A stretch of DNA of 32,031 bases from positions 1 through 32,031 of the forward strand of contig JABHLH010000003.1 of NCBI GenBank assembly GCA_018692925.1, in the 5' to 3' direction. The notes under the pieces are model-generated. The model ran no database searches and had not been told where the DNA came from. It was given only the letters and a program-made list of their open reading frames with translations. The DNA is from an archaeon (lineage in GTDB: Archaea > Nanobdellota > Nanobdellia > SCGC-AAA011-G17 > GW2011-AR17). A program made the translations under genes and the position numbers. Of the stretch, positions 7,783-14,428 are shown in pieces; the stretch's first letter is position 1; every line of letters starts with the position of its first letter.

Positions 7783-7914
7783 ATGGTAATGTGCGAATCT
7801 TGCAAAGGAGAAGAGGCTGAGCATAGTTGTTCTAAATGCGGAAGAACTGTTGGAAAAAAATGCTGGAACGAAAAATTAAAGATGTGTAAGGATTGTTTTG
7901 GTGGAATGAGATAG
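7783..7914 (+). CDS. Cys-rich zinc-finger microprotein (43 residues)
   Basis: A 43-residue reading frame from ATG 7783 to TAG 7914, too short for most gene callers. Seven cysteines are arranged as CxxC (4,7), CxxC (16,19), C27 and CxxC (35,38), with His14 also near. This is the pattern of a compact double zinc-binding module such as small zinc ribbons or HIT/B-box-like fingers. The rest is lysine- and glutamate-rich. The ATG is 26.5 bases from the palindromic TATA box, which favours a leaderless start here. A second in-frame ATG at 7789 has GAGG six bases upstream and would give 41 residues with the same cysteines. I do not know its partner; small DPANN zinc proteins of this kind often bind nucleic acid or protein. 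Confidence 0.75.
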   Translation: MVMCESCKGEEAEHSCSKCGRTVGKKCWNEKLKMCKDCFGGMR

Positions 7915-7920
7915 GAAGTG

Positions 7921-7928
7921 TTATAAGC
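7921..7928 (+). promoter_or_regulatory. Candidate TATA box of the DUF1461-glutaredoxin operon
   Basis: TTATAAGC is centred about 27 bases before the ATG at 7952. A transcript starting there would either be leaderless for the 26-codon frame at 7952 or carry an 80-base leader to the gene at 8033. Confidence 0.4.
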
Positions 7929-7951
7929 TTTGTAGTCTTGTTTCTTTTTTT

Positions 7952-8032
7952 ATGGAGAAAGTTGTCTATTTAGTTTTGAATTTTGAAGATCTTTTGAATT
8001 ATATTTTAATTAATGAATATTTAGGAGTTTAG
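7952..8032 (+). CDS. Possible leader peptide or microprotein (26 residues)
   Basis: An ATG at 7952 opens 26 codons that end with TAG directly against the ATG of the next gene at 8033, with no spacer. The ribosome-binding motif of that gene (AGGAG, 8023-8027) lies inside the last codons. The ATG is at leaderless distance from a TATA-like box. The peptide is hydrophobic with a few acids (VVYLVLNFEDLLNYI). The exact abutment and promoter distance favour translation, but a chance frame in AT-rich DNA cannot be excluded. Confidence 0.35.
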   Translation: MEKVVYLVLNFEDLLNYILINEYLGV

Positions 8033-8596
8033 ATGAAACTAGCTTATTTAGTCCCAATATTTATCCTTTTACTTAGTCTTAATTTTGTTGTTTTTGATGA
8101 AGGCTTTTACTTGAGTAAAGATTCAGATTTTGAATTTTATGGGGAAGAAGTTAATAATTTGTTAAGTTATTTTCAAGCTGGAGATTTAAATGAAGAAAGA
8201 TATTCTGAAGAAGAAATAATTCATTTGAAAGATGTAAAATTATTGATTTGGATTAGTATTGGGTTGTTGCTAGGTTTATTGATAAGTTTTGTAATTTATT
8301 TTAAAAAAATTAATTCTAAAAAGTTTAGTTTGAAAGGAGGTATTATTAGTTTAATCTTTTTTGGTTTAGTTTCTTTAATATTTGTAAACTTTTCTTGGTC
8401 TTTTAGAAAGTTTCATGAATTGTTGTTTTGGAATGATTATTGGATGCTACCTATAGATTCTACTTTGATACAAATGTTTCCTCAAAGTTTTTTTGTTAGT
8501 GCTGGAATTAGAATAATTTTATATAGTTTTATTGTCTCTTTTCTATTAATAATATTAGGGTTTATTCCTAAGGGAGAAAAAAATGAAAGAACATAA
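8033..8596 (+). CDS. DUF1461 (TIGR01906) integral membrane protein, Lit-like
   Basis: 187-residue membrane protein with about four helices: 5-20, 70-90, 103-120 and 157-177. Two family signatures are visible. One is YSEEEIIHLKDVK with His64, at the end of an extracytoplasmic loop. The other is FRKFHELLFWNDYW with His128, followed by STLIQMFPQSFF. These match DUF1461/TIGR01906, the family that, as I recall, includes the bacterial lipoprotein intramolecular transacylase Lit, with two conserved histidines. Whether the archaeal member moves acyl chains on lipoproteins is unknown. AGGAG lies five bases before the ATG. The 3' end overlaps the glutaredoxin gene by 14 bases, so the two are translationally linked. 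Confidence 0.82.
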   Translation: MKLAYLVPIFILLLSLNFVVFDEGFYLSKDSDFEFYGEEVNNLLSYFQAGDLNEERYSEEEIIHLKDVKLLIWISIGLLLGLLISFVIYFKKINSKKFSLKGGIISLIFFGLVSLIFVNFSWSFRKFHELLFWNDYWMLPIDSTLIQMFPQSFFVSAGIRIILYSFIVSFLLIILGFIPKGEKNERT

Positions 8597-8825
8597 AATT
8601 GTGATGTATGGTACTCCAAGTTGCCATTGGTGTGTAAAGGCTAAAGAATTTTTTGCTGAAAAAGGTGTAAAGTATGAATATATTGATGTGCAAGCAGATA
8701 CAGAGAAAGCAAAAGAAATGGTTGAAAAATCTGGTCAAATGGGTGTACCTGTAATTGATATAGATGGAGAAATATTGGTTGGGTTTGATGAAGATAAAAT
8801 CAAAAAACTTTTAGAGATCAATTAA
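8583..8825 (+). CDS. Glutaredoxin-like protein
   Basis: 80-residue thioredoxin-fold oxidoreductase. The redox motif is CHWC at residues 14-17 after the first strand (KIVMYGTPS). GVPVIDID near 54-61 supplies the cis-proline, and GFDEDKIKKLL is the usual C-terminal segment. Length and order match small archaeal/bacterial NrdH/glutaredoxin proteins. It should reduce disulfides or carry electrons in the cytoplasm. It starts within the DUF1461 gene behind GGAG and ends in a TAATG overlap with the next gene, so all three are one operon. Confidence 0.93.
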   Translation: MKEHKIVMYGTPSCHWCVKAKEFFAEKGVKYEYIDVQADTEKAKEMVEKSGQMGVPVIDIDGEILVGFDEDKIKKLLEIN

Positions 8826-9742
8826 TGGGTTTTTTTAAATTATTTTGGGAAGTAACTAAGGGAATTCAATTTACTCCCCCTATTGTAAATAATTTAATTT
8901 TGGGGAGATTTGCTCCTATTGGTGATGATAATAAAAAAAAGATCAAAGATAATCATGCTTTGATTTCTGTAGAAGGAGATAATTTTTTTATTGAAGAGAT
9001 GCATGGTTTTGTTTATACAAATGAGAAAAGAATAAAGGGTAGAATTTCTTTGAATGATGTAGATCAAATTACTTTAAGGTCTGATAAAGGTGAAGTTAAA
9101 TTAGGAATAATTACAGAAGAAGGGTTAGGTAATGATATTAGTAATACTAAGAAAGTATATAGGTCACTTGCTAATTCATATGGTTTTCCTAACTGTATAC
9201 CTTTTCAAAATACTTGGTTTTTTTTTGATAGAAATAATTCAGATTATATTCAAAGTCAATACCCTGATGAAATGAAAATAGCTATGGATATAAGAGAACG
9301 TAGAGAATTTAGAGAGAAGGAAAAATTAAGGAATTATTTTAAAATTTATTTTTATTTTAATAAAGCATATTTATTTTCTAGTTTTGAAAAAGTTTTAAAA
9401 GTTGTTGAAGAAAGTGGAATTAAGAATCTAAGTGGAAAAATTACAATGAGAAATACTGCTTTTGATCCAGATAATTACAGTTCTTATCAAGCTGGAAAAA
9501 TTGTTTTGTATATTATCGGAGAGAAGAATAAAGATTTGTTGTTATCACATTTGAGAACTGTTAAATTTGATTCAAGAGCATTTTTACCTCATAATCCAAT
9601 GTTTGTTAGAAAATTAAATAATTTTATTGTTTGGAATCAAGGTGGACATAGGATTCGAAATGCTGTTGGAGATAGGAGATTGTTAAATTATTATTTTTTT
9701 GGAAAGAATTTTGAATTGATTAAAGAAGAAAGATTAGAGTAA
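8825..9742 (+). CDS. Unknown 305-residue protein of the glutaredoxin operon
   Basis: I do not recognise this family. It appears soluble, with no transmembrane helix or signal peptide. The N-terminal third is beta-rich (ISVEGDNFFIEEMHG, QITLRSDKGEVKLG). A charged helix lies near residues 145-170 (DIRERREFREKEKLRNY). The C-terminal half, from YFKIYFYFNKAY onward, looks like an alpha/beta domain with KIVLYIIGEKNKD and a well-formed block RAFLPHNPMFVRKLNNFIVWNQGG near 248-271. It overlaps the glutaredoxin stop as TAATG. The complete frame, high aromatic content and coupling to its neighbours indicate a real gene. Confidence 0.78.
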   Translation: MGFFKLFWEVTKGIQFTPPIVNNLILGRFAPIGDDNKKKIKDNHALISVEGDNFFIEEMHGFVYTNEKRIKGRISLNDVDQITLRSDKGEVKLGIITEEGLGNDISNTKKVYRSLANSYGFPNCIPFQNTWFFFDRNNSDYIQSQYPDEMKIAMDIRERREFREKEKLRNYFKIYFYFNKAYLFSSFEKVLKVVEESGIKNLSGKITMRNTAFDPDNYSSYQAGKIVLYIIGEKNKDLLLSHLRTVKFDSRAFLPHNPMFVRKLNNFIVWNQGGHRIRNAVGDRRLLNYYFFGKNFELIKEERLE

Positions 9743-9744
9743 AG

Positions 9745-9784
9745 TTTAAAAAGAACAAAGACTAGTGTATTATAAAAGGAGGTG
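9745..9784 (+). promoter_or_regulatory. TATA box and strong Shine-Dalgarno that sets a TTG start
   Basis: TTTAAAAA (9745-9752) predicts a start near 9775, just before GGAGGTG (9778-9784), the strongest ribosome-binding site in the window. The GTG inside this motif (9782) is in frame but cannot serve as both binding site and start. TTG at 9791, six bases further on, is the better start. Confidence 0.55.
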
Positions 9785-9790
9785 GGTTTG

Positions 9791-10066
9791 TTGGCTAGAA
9801 AAAAAGCTAAACCTAAAGCAAGAAAGAAAGTAATTAAAGCTTCAGTGAAAATGTCTGGTAAGGAAAAATCAGTTGGTTTGCATTTCTTATGGAGTCTGTT
9901 AGCATTAGTACTTAAGGTATTAGGAATTGCTTTCGTCGTACAAGGATTTATTCTGCAATTAGCAACAGGAGTTTTGTATTATGGATTACTGCATTACGCA
10001 ATTGGAGTAGTATTAGTAGCACTTGCTTGGCACACAAAGTTTAAGTGTAGCTGTAGTTGCTCCTAA
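9791..10066 (+). CDS. Small membrane protein with basic N-terminus and CSCSCS tail
   Basis: 91 residues from TTG 9791 (94 if read from the GTG at 9782 inside the Shine-Dalgarno). The N-terminus is a lysine/arginine cluster (MARKKAKPKARKK). Two hydrophobic helices follow, about residues 28-50 and 54-78 by this start. The end is KFKCSCSCS, three alternating cysteines at the very C-terminus. The basic side should be cytoplasmic; a two-helix hairpin would place the cysteine tail there too. The tail could bind metal or be modified; both are guesses. A T-rich terminator follows at once, so this is a single-gene unit. Confidence 0.75.
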   Translation: MARKKAKPKARKKVIKASVKMSGKEKSVGLHFLWSLLALVLKVLGIAFVVQGFILQLATGVLYYGLLHYAIGVVLVALAWHTKFKCSCSCS

Positions 10067-10096
10067 TTTTTTATTTTCTTATTTTTTTATCTTTTT
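10067..10096 (+). terminator. Multiple T-run terminator
   Basis: Immediately after the stop of the small membrane protein the plus strand carries runs of T6, T4, T7 and T5 broken by single bases. This is a typical archaeal intrinsic terminator without a hairpin. Confidence 0.6.
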
Positions 10097-10109
10097 AGTA
10101 TAGAAACTA

Positions 10110-10117
10110 TTATAAAG
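10110..10117 (+). promoter_or_regulatory. TATA box of the gene at 10139 (leaderless)
   Basis: TTATAAAG is centred about 26 bases before the ATG at 10139. No Shine-Dalgarno motif precedes this ATG. Confidence 0.55.
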
Positions 10118-10138
10118 CTGAGATTTTTCTATGATTCT

Positions 10139-10549
10139 ATGGGAAAAATTATTTTTAGAATGACTGCAGAAGTTATAGGTTCACCTAAAGAGTTTGTTGA
10201 GAAAACTATGAAAAAAGTTTTTGAGAAATTAAATGATGATAATGATGTTAAAATTATTTCTACAAAAGAGTTTGATTCTCAAAAAATGGAGAATGAAAAG
10301 TTTTGGAGTACTTTTTCAGAAGTTGAAGTTGAAGTAGATAATTTTAAGAAAGTATTAGATGTTTGTTATGATTATACACCATCCAGTTTAGAGATCTTAG
10401 AACCAGCTGGTTTAACTTTAGATAGTGATGATGTTGCAGAATTTTTGAATGATTTCTTAGCTAAGTTACATAAGTATGGAGCTGTGATGAAAAAAATGCA
10501 GGCTGAAAATATTTATATGATGAAGAAATTAAAAGGTGAAATTAATTAG
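10139..10549 (+). CDS. Conserved-looking hypothetical protein (136 residues)
   Basis: No family is recognised with confidence. The protein is soluble and alternates helix and strand. It opens with a strand (KIIFRMTAEVIG), then a helix (SPKEFVEKTMKKVFEKL), then KIISTKEFDSQKM, a strand SEVEVEVDN, a helix with VCYDYTPSSLEILEP, and a long C-terminal helix rich in Met and Lys. This beta-alpha-beta pattern with a central YDYTPSSLEILEP block suggests a small ligand-binding or RNA-binding fold. It is probably leaderless. Its last eight bases overlap the end of the convergent ppsA gene. Confidence 0.72.
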   Translation: MGKIIFRMTAEVIGSPKEFVEKTMKKVFEKLNDDNDVKIISTKEFDSQKMENEKFWSTFSEVEVEVDNFKKVLDVCYDYTPSSLEILEPAGLTLDSDDVAEFLNDFLAKLHKYGAVMKKMQAENIYMMKKLKGEIN

Positions 10550-12863
10550 AATTTTCTTGTTCTAATTTATGTATTATTTTTCTGATTGTATTTACTGCAT
10601 CTGGATTTGAAGCAATAGAATCAATTTTTTCTCTGAATAAGAATTTAGCCATCTCTGGTTTTGAACCTGCTTGACCACAAATTGAAGTTTTAACACCATA
10701 ATGATGACAAGTCCTTAATACTCTTTTTATTAGTCTTGTAACTGCTGGATGCATTTCGTCGTAAAGTTTTGCAACCTTTGCAGAGTTTCTATCACAAGCT
10801 AATGTAAATTGTGTTAAATCATTTGAACCAATGGATGCAAAAGATATTCCTTCTTTACAAAGTTCTTCGATGATCATTACAGAAGCTGGGGTTTCAATCA
10901 TAATTCCAAAGTCAATATCTTTACAAGGTTCTAAACCTGTTGTTTCTTTGAAAATTCTTTTTGCTTCAGAAACTTGTTTAACATGAGTTACTAAAGGAAT
11001 CATTATTCCTAATTTTGTGTAACCTGCTTCATGAACTTGTTTTATAGCTTCATATTCTGCTTTTAATAATTCAGGTTGATCTAAACTTCTTCTGATACTT
11101 CTCCAGCCAAGCATAGGATTATCTTCTTTAGGTTCGTTTTCTCCACCAGGTAAATGTCTAAATTCGTCTGTAGGAGCATCTAAAGTTCTGTACCAAACAG
11201 GTTTATCCTTGAAAGCTTTACAAACTGTTTTTATATTTTCAACTAAGTGTGCAACAAAAATATCTTTCTTGCCAGATTGGATCATATAAACTGGATGTTC
11301 TCTTTTGTTTAAATTAATGAATTCTCCTCTTAAAAGACCAACACCATCAGCACCAGTAGCAGCTGCTCTTTCTGCATAATTTGGAAGGTCCATAATAACT
11401 TTGATTTTAATTTTTGTTTTAAGAGTTAAATCTATTTTTTCTTTTTTCTCTTCAATGTTAATGTAACCTTCGTAAACTTTTCCTTTTGTACCATCAATTG
11501 TAATCTCTTGTCCTTCTTTTAATTTGCTTGTAGCAACTTCAGTTCCAACTACACAAGGAATACCCATCTCTCTTGAAACAATTGCTGCATGTGCTGTAGA
11601 ACCTCCAGTGTCAGTAACAATAGCTGCAGCTCTTTCCATTGCTGCAACATAATCTGGATTAGTTTGTCTTGCAACCAAAACATCTCCTTGTTTTACTTTT
11701 CCAAGTTCTTCTAAACTGTGAACAAGGACAACTTTACCTTTACCAATACCTGGAGAAGCTGGGATCCCTGAAACTATTAAATTTGCATCTTTAAGTTCAA
11801 TGTCACCCTTAGGAGTTTCAATTTGTGTTTCTTCTCTTTTCTTTTTAATTTCTTTCTTTTTACCTAAAGTTGTGATTGGTCTTGATTGAGTAATGTAAAT
11901 TTTTCCTTTCTCTAAAGCAAATTCCATATCTTGAGGTTTGTTATAATGTTGTTCAATCTTTGTTGCAAAATCTGCTAATTTTTTTGTTTCAAAATTGGAT
12001 AGAGAAGGAATTTCTTGTTTTTCTAAAGCAATTGGGACTTTAACACTATCATGAGTTTCTTTTGATCTGAATAAACCCCATTCCTTTTTTGCAACTTTCT
12101 TAGTTTTTTGTTCTAAGGTATCTTTATCAATGACAAATTCATCAGGAGTAATTGAACCCGAAACTACAGATTCACCTAAACCATAAGAAGCTTCAATAAG
12201 AATTTCTTTAGGATTTTCATTAACAGGATTTACTGAAAACATAATACCAGCAACTTCTGAATCTACCATCTTTTGAATAATAACTGCAATTAAAACTTTT
12301 TCATGTGGAAAATTATTTTTAATTCTGTAAAAAATTGCTCTCGCTGTGAATAAAGAAGCCCAACATGCTTTTATTGCTGCAAGTAATCTTTTAGGCCCTT
12401 GAATATTAAGGTAAGAAGCCATTTGTCCTGCGAAAGAAGCTGTTGGCATATCTTCAGCTGTTGCAGAACTTCTTACAGCTACGAAAGCGTAATCTTGTGA
12501 ATTAATTATATTATTAGTTTTTTTATTTTCAGGAATGTCTAATGCATCATATGATTCTAGTATTTCTGATTCTAAGTCTTCAAGCATTGGGGTTTTTAGA
12601 ATTAATGTTTGAATTTCTTTTGAAGCTTTTTGTAATTTTGTATTATCATTGACATCCAAATCTTTTAAAATGGAATATATTTTATCTTTTATATTATTAA
12701 TTTCTATGAATTCTTTATATGCTAATGAAGTTATTACAAAACCTGGTGGTATTGGTAAAGAGATATTATACATTTCTCCAAGGTTTGCACCTTTTCCTCC
12801 TACTAGGGGAATAGAATCTTTATTTAGTTCTTTGAACCAAGCTAATCTTTGTACTTTAATCAC
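10542..12863 (-). CDS. ppsA: Phosphoenolpyruvate synthase
   Basis: Makes PEP, AMP and phosphate from pyruvate, ATP and water (reversible in many archaea). The 773 residues carry the full domain order. The ATP-binding PPDK N-domain is at 5-335 (GGKGANLGEM at 22-31, RSSATAED near 131-138, ITQSRP near 325). The swivelling phosphohistidine domain has His425 in GGSTAHAAI. The TIM-barrel PEP/pyruvate domain, about 475-770, includes GADGVGLLRGEF, GSNDLTQF and the late Cys in SICGQAGS. GTG 12863 is the only usable start: its neighbourhood reads GAGGTGATT, so a Shine-Dalgarno-like motif overlaps the start itself. A TATA box lies 29.5 bases upstream. With enolase in the window it points to gluconeogenic or salvage carbon flow. 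Confidence 0.96.
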   Translation of the reverse strand: MIKVQRLAWFKELNKDSIPLVGGKGANLGEMYNISLPIPPGFVITSLAYKEFIEINNIKDKIYSILKDLDVNDNTKLQKASKEIQTLILKTPMLEDLESEILESYDALDIPENKKTNNIINSQDYAFVAVRSSATAEDMPTASFAGQMASYLNIQGPKRLLAAIKACWASLFTARAIFYRIKNNFPHEKVLIAVIIQKMVDSEVAGIMFSVNPVNENPKEILIEASYGLGESVVSGSITPDEFVIDKDTLEQKTKKVAKKEWGLFRSKETHDSVKVPIALEKQEIPSLSNFETKKLADFATKIEQHYNKPQDMEFALEKGKIYITQSRPITTLGKKKEIKKKREETQIETPKGDIELKDANLIVSGIPASPGIGKGKVVLVHSLEELGKVKQGDVLVARQTNPDYVAAMERAAAIVTDTGGSTAHAAIVSREMGIPCVVGTEVATSKLKEGQEITIDGTKGKVYEGYINIEEKKEKIDLTLKTKIKIKVIMDLPNYAERAAATGADGVGLLRGEFINLNKREHPVYMIQSGKKDIFVAHLVENIKTVCKAFKDKPVWYRTLDAPTDEFRHLPGGENEPKEDNPMLGWRSIRRSLDQPELLKAEYEAIKQVHEAGYTKLGIMIPLVTHVKQVSEAKRIFKETTGLEPCKDIDFGIMIETPASVMIIEELCKEGISFASIGSNDLTQFTLACDRNSAKVAKLYDEMHPAVTRLIKRVLRTCHHYGVKTSICGQAGSKPEMAKFLFREKIDSIASNPDAVNTIRKIIHKLEQENSN

Positions 12864-12887
12864 CTCTTCTTTATATGAGTTGTATTA

Positions 12888-12897
12888 TTTATATAAA
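12888..12897 (-). promoter_or_regulatory. TATA box of ppsA
   Basis: TTTATATAAA, a palindrome, is centred 29.5 bases before the GTG start of ppsA. It predicts a transcript start 0-3 bases before GTG, so the message is nearly or fully leaderless. Confidence 0.5.
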
Positions 12898-12911
12898 GGT
12901 TTTGGGCAGAA

Positions 12912-13106
12912 CTATTTCTTTTTAATTACACCATGAACAGGAACAGCGATATATTTATCTTCAATTAATTGTTCAAGACAATCATTTACTAAGTTGTCGC
13001 CAATGCCGACTTCAGCTGCAATATTAAATACTTTTTCAGAAAGAATGGAACTTGTATTGGAAGTTAATTTTTCAATGATTTCAATTATTTTTTTCTTAGT
13101 ATCCAA
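12912..13106 (-). CDS. Small winged-helix-like protein
   Basis: 64 residues from TTG 13106 (67 from GTG 13115). The layout suits a minimal winged helix: helix 1 KKKIIEIIEKL, helix 2 SEKVFNIAAEVG, helix 3 GDNLVNDCLEQLIEDKYI, and a short wing IAVPVHGVIKKK. It could be a DNA-binding regulator or an interaction module. GTG 13115 sits inside the motif GAGGGGTGA, which is a good Shine-Dalgarno; TTG six bases after it is then the better start. Two other genes in the window show the same motif-plus-TTG arrangement. It lies just upstream of ppsA on the same strand (48 bases), so it may regulate it or be co-expressed; this is inference. Confidence 0.7.
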   Translation of the reverse strand: MDTKKKIIEIIEKLTSNTSSILSEKVFNIAAEVGIGDNLVNDCLEQLIEDKYIAVPVHGVIKKK

Positions 13107-13112
13107 AAAATT

Positions 13113-13151
13113 CACCCCTCAATTCATATAGGTGTGAGTTTCATTTATATA
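13113..13151 (-). promoter_or_regulatory. TATA box and Shine-Dalgarno of the winged-helix gene
   Basis: On the minus strand TATATAAA (13151-13144) predicts a start near 13121, directly before GAGGGGTG (13120-13113). The leader is therefore about 15 bases and begins with the ribosome-binding site. Confidence 0.5.
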
Positions 13152-13227
13152 TGTTTGTTCTCTAAAATATATGAATATTTATAAAAGGTTTTTTTGGGGA
13201 GTGATAACAAATTCTAGTTACATAAAG

Positions 13228-13235
13228 TTTATAAT
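13228..13235 (+). promoter_or_regulatory. TATA-like box of the glycosyltransferase operon
   Basis: TTTATAAT is centred 27.5 bases before the ATG at 13259. A second, stronger box (TTTATAAA, 13178-13185) would give a 50-base leader carrying AGAGGA five bases before that ATG. Either could be used. Confidence 0.4.
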
Positions 13236-13258
13236 TGGAATATTTTAAGAGAGGATTA

Positions 13259-14428
13259 ATGAGAATAGGCTATCTAGTAACATATTTTTATCCTTATGGG
13301 GATGGAATGGAAAATAATTGTTTATCTTCTGCTAAAGAGATGGTAAAAAGAGGGCATGAAGTGCATGTTTTTACTTCAGATAGAAGAGATGGAATAATTT
13401 CTAAAAATAAAGAAGAAATTTATCAAGGTATTCATATTCATAGAAGTAAAACTTTTTTTAGGTATGGACATTATTTAGATTTTAGTCCAGGGGTTGTTTT
13501 AGATGCTTTCAAATTTGATCTTGATATTTTACATATACATGCTTTTGGATTTCCTTTGTATGATTTTGTTGTAGTTCTGAAAAAATTGTTTTCTAGGAAA
13601 ACTGTAATTGTAAATACACCTCATGGTCCATTCATGGCTTTGAAAAATTATCCTTTGTGGCAGAAAATATTTAGAGAAATTTATGCTTTTTTTGAATATT
13701 CAATTAATGGTATGTATGATGCTGTAGTACAAGTTAATGATGATCAGAAAAAATGGATGATTAAAGCTGGAGTTAAGAAAAAAAGAATAGCTTTTGTACC
13801 AAATACAATTCCTGAAGATGCTTTTAGAAAAATTGAGAATAAAAATTTTATAAAAAAATATAATTTGAAAGATAAAATTGTAATTTGTAATCTTGGTAGA
13901 GTTATGAAGTATAAAGGGTTAGATCAAGTAATTAGGGTTATGCCTCTGATAGTAAAAAAATATCCTAATGTTGTTTTGATTTCTATGGGAAGAGATAAAG
14001 ATAATTTTACTGAGTATTGTAAAAATTTAGCTAAGAAATTGAAAGTTGAAAAGAATATTAGATTTTTAGGTGAAGTTGATGAGGATGATAAGTTAAGAGG
14101 ATTAGATTCTGCTGATATTTTTGTTCTGCCAAGTGAATGGGAAGCTTTTGGTATTGTAACCTTAGAAGCTATGGCAAGGAAAACTGCAGTTGTTTCTACA
14201 GATACTGAAGGAAGTAAGTATTTGATTAAATCTGAAAATGGTATTTTGTATAAATGGAAGGATTTGATTAATTTAAGAAAAGGATTATTAGCTTTAATTA
14301 AAAATGATAAATTGAGAAAAAAGATGGCTAAAAATAATTATGAGAAATCTTTGAAGTTTAAAGAAGAAATTGTTGCTGTTGAATATTTAGAAAAGTTGTA
14401 CTATAAACTGTTGAGGAAAAAATTATGA
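13259..14428 (+). CDS. GT4 family glycosyltransferase (PimA-like)
   Basis: GT-B retaining glycosyltransferase that would add a sugar to a lipid carrier or lipid at the cytoplasmic membrane face. The 389 residues begin MRIGYLVTYFYPYGDGMENN, the usual GT4 opening (FYPxxGGxE-like), which supports ATG 13259 with AGAGGA before it rather than a TTG 24 bases upstream. The N-domain contains HGPFMALKNYP and VQVNDDQKKW. The C-domain contains GRVMKYKGLD and the E-x7-E pair at about 295 and 303 (EAFGIVTLE), which contacts the donor nucleotide sugar. The stop overlaps the next start as ATGA, so the two transferases form one operon. Confidence 0.92.
   Translation: MRIGYLVTYFYPYGDGMENNCLSSAKEMVKRGHEVHVFTSDRRDGIISKNKEEIYQGIHIHRSKTFFRYGHYLDFSPGVVLDAFKFDLDILHIHAFGFPLYDFVVVLKKLFSRKTVIVNTPHGPFMALKNYPLWQKIFREIYAFFEYSINGMYDAVVQVNDDQKKWMIKAGVKKKRIAFVPNTIPEDAFRKIENKNFIKKYNLKDKIVICNLGRVMKYKGLDQVIRVMPLIVKKYPNVVLISMGRDKDNFTEYCKNLAKKLKVEKNIRFLGEVDEDDKLRGLDSADIFVLPSEWEAFGIVTLEAMARKTAVVSTDTEGSKYLIKSENGILYKWKDLINLRKGLLALIKNDKLRKKMAKNNYEKSLKFKEEIVAVEYLEKLYYKLLRKKL

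Noticed and set aside
12888..12897. Bidirectional promoter at the palindrome TTTATATAAA
   Set aside because: No plus-strand start codon with a credible gene lies at a fitting distance; the plus-strand frame nearby is antisense to ppsA and the winged-helix gene.
13235..13258. Eight-residue extension of the GT4 protein from a TTG
   Set aside because: The GT4 N-terminus starts naturally with MRIGYL at 13259, which has AGAGGA five bases before it. The extension overlaps the TATA-like box.
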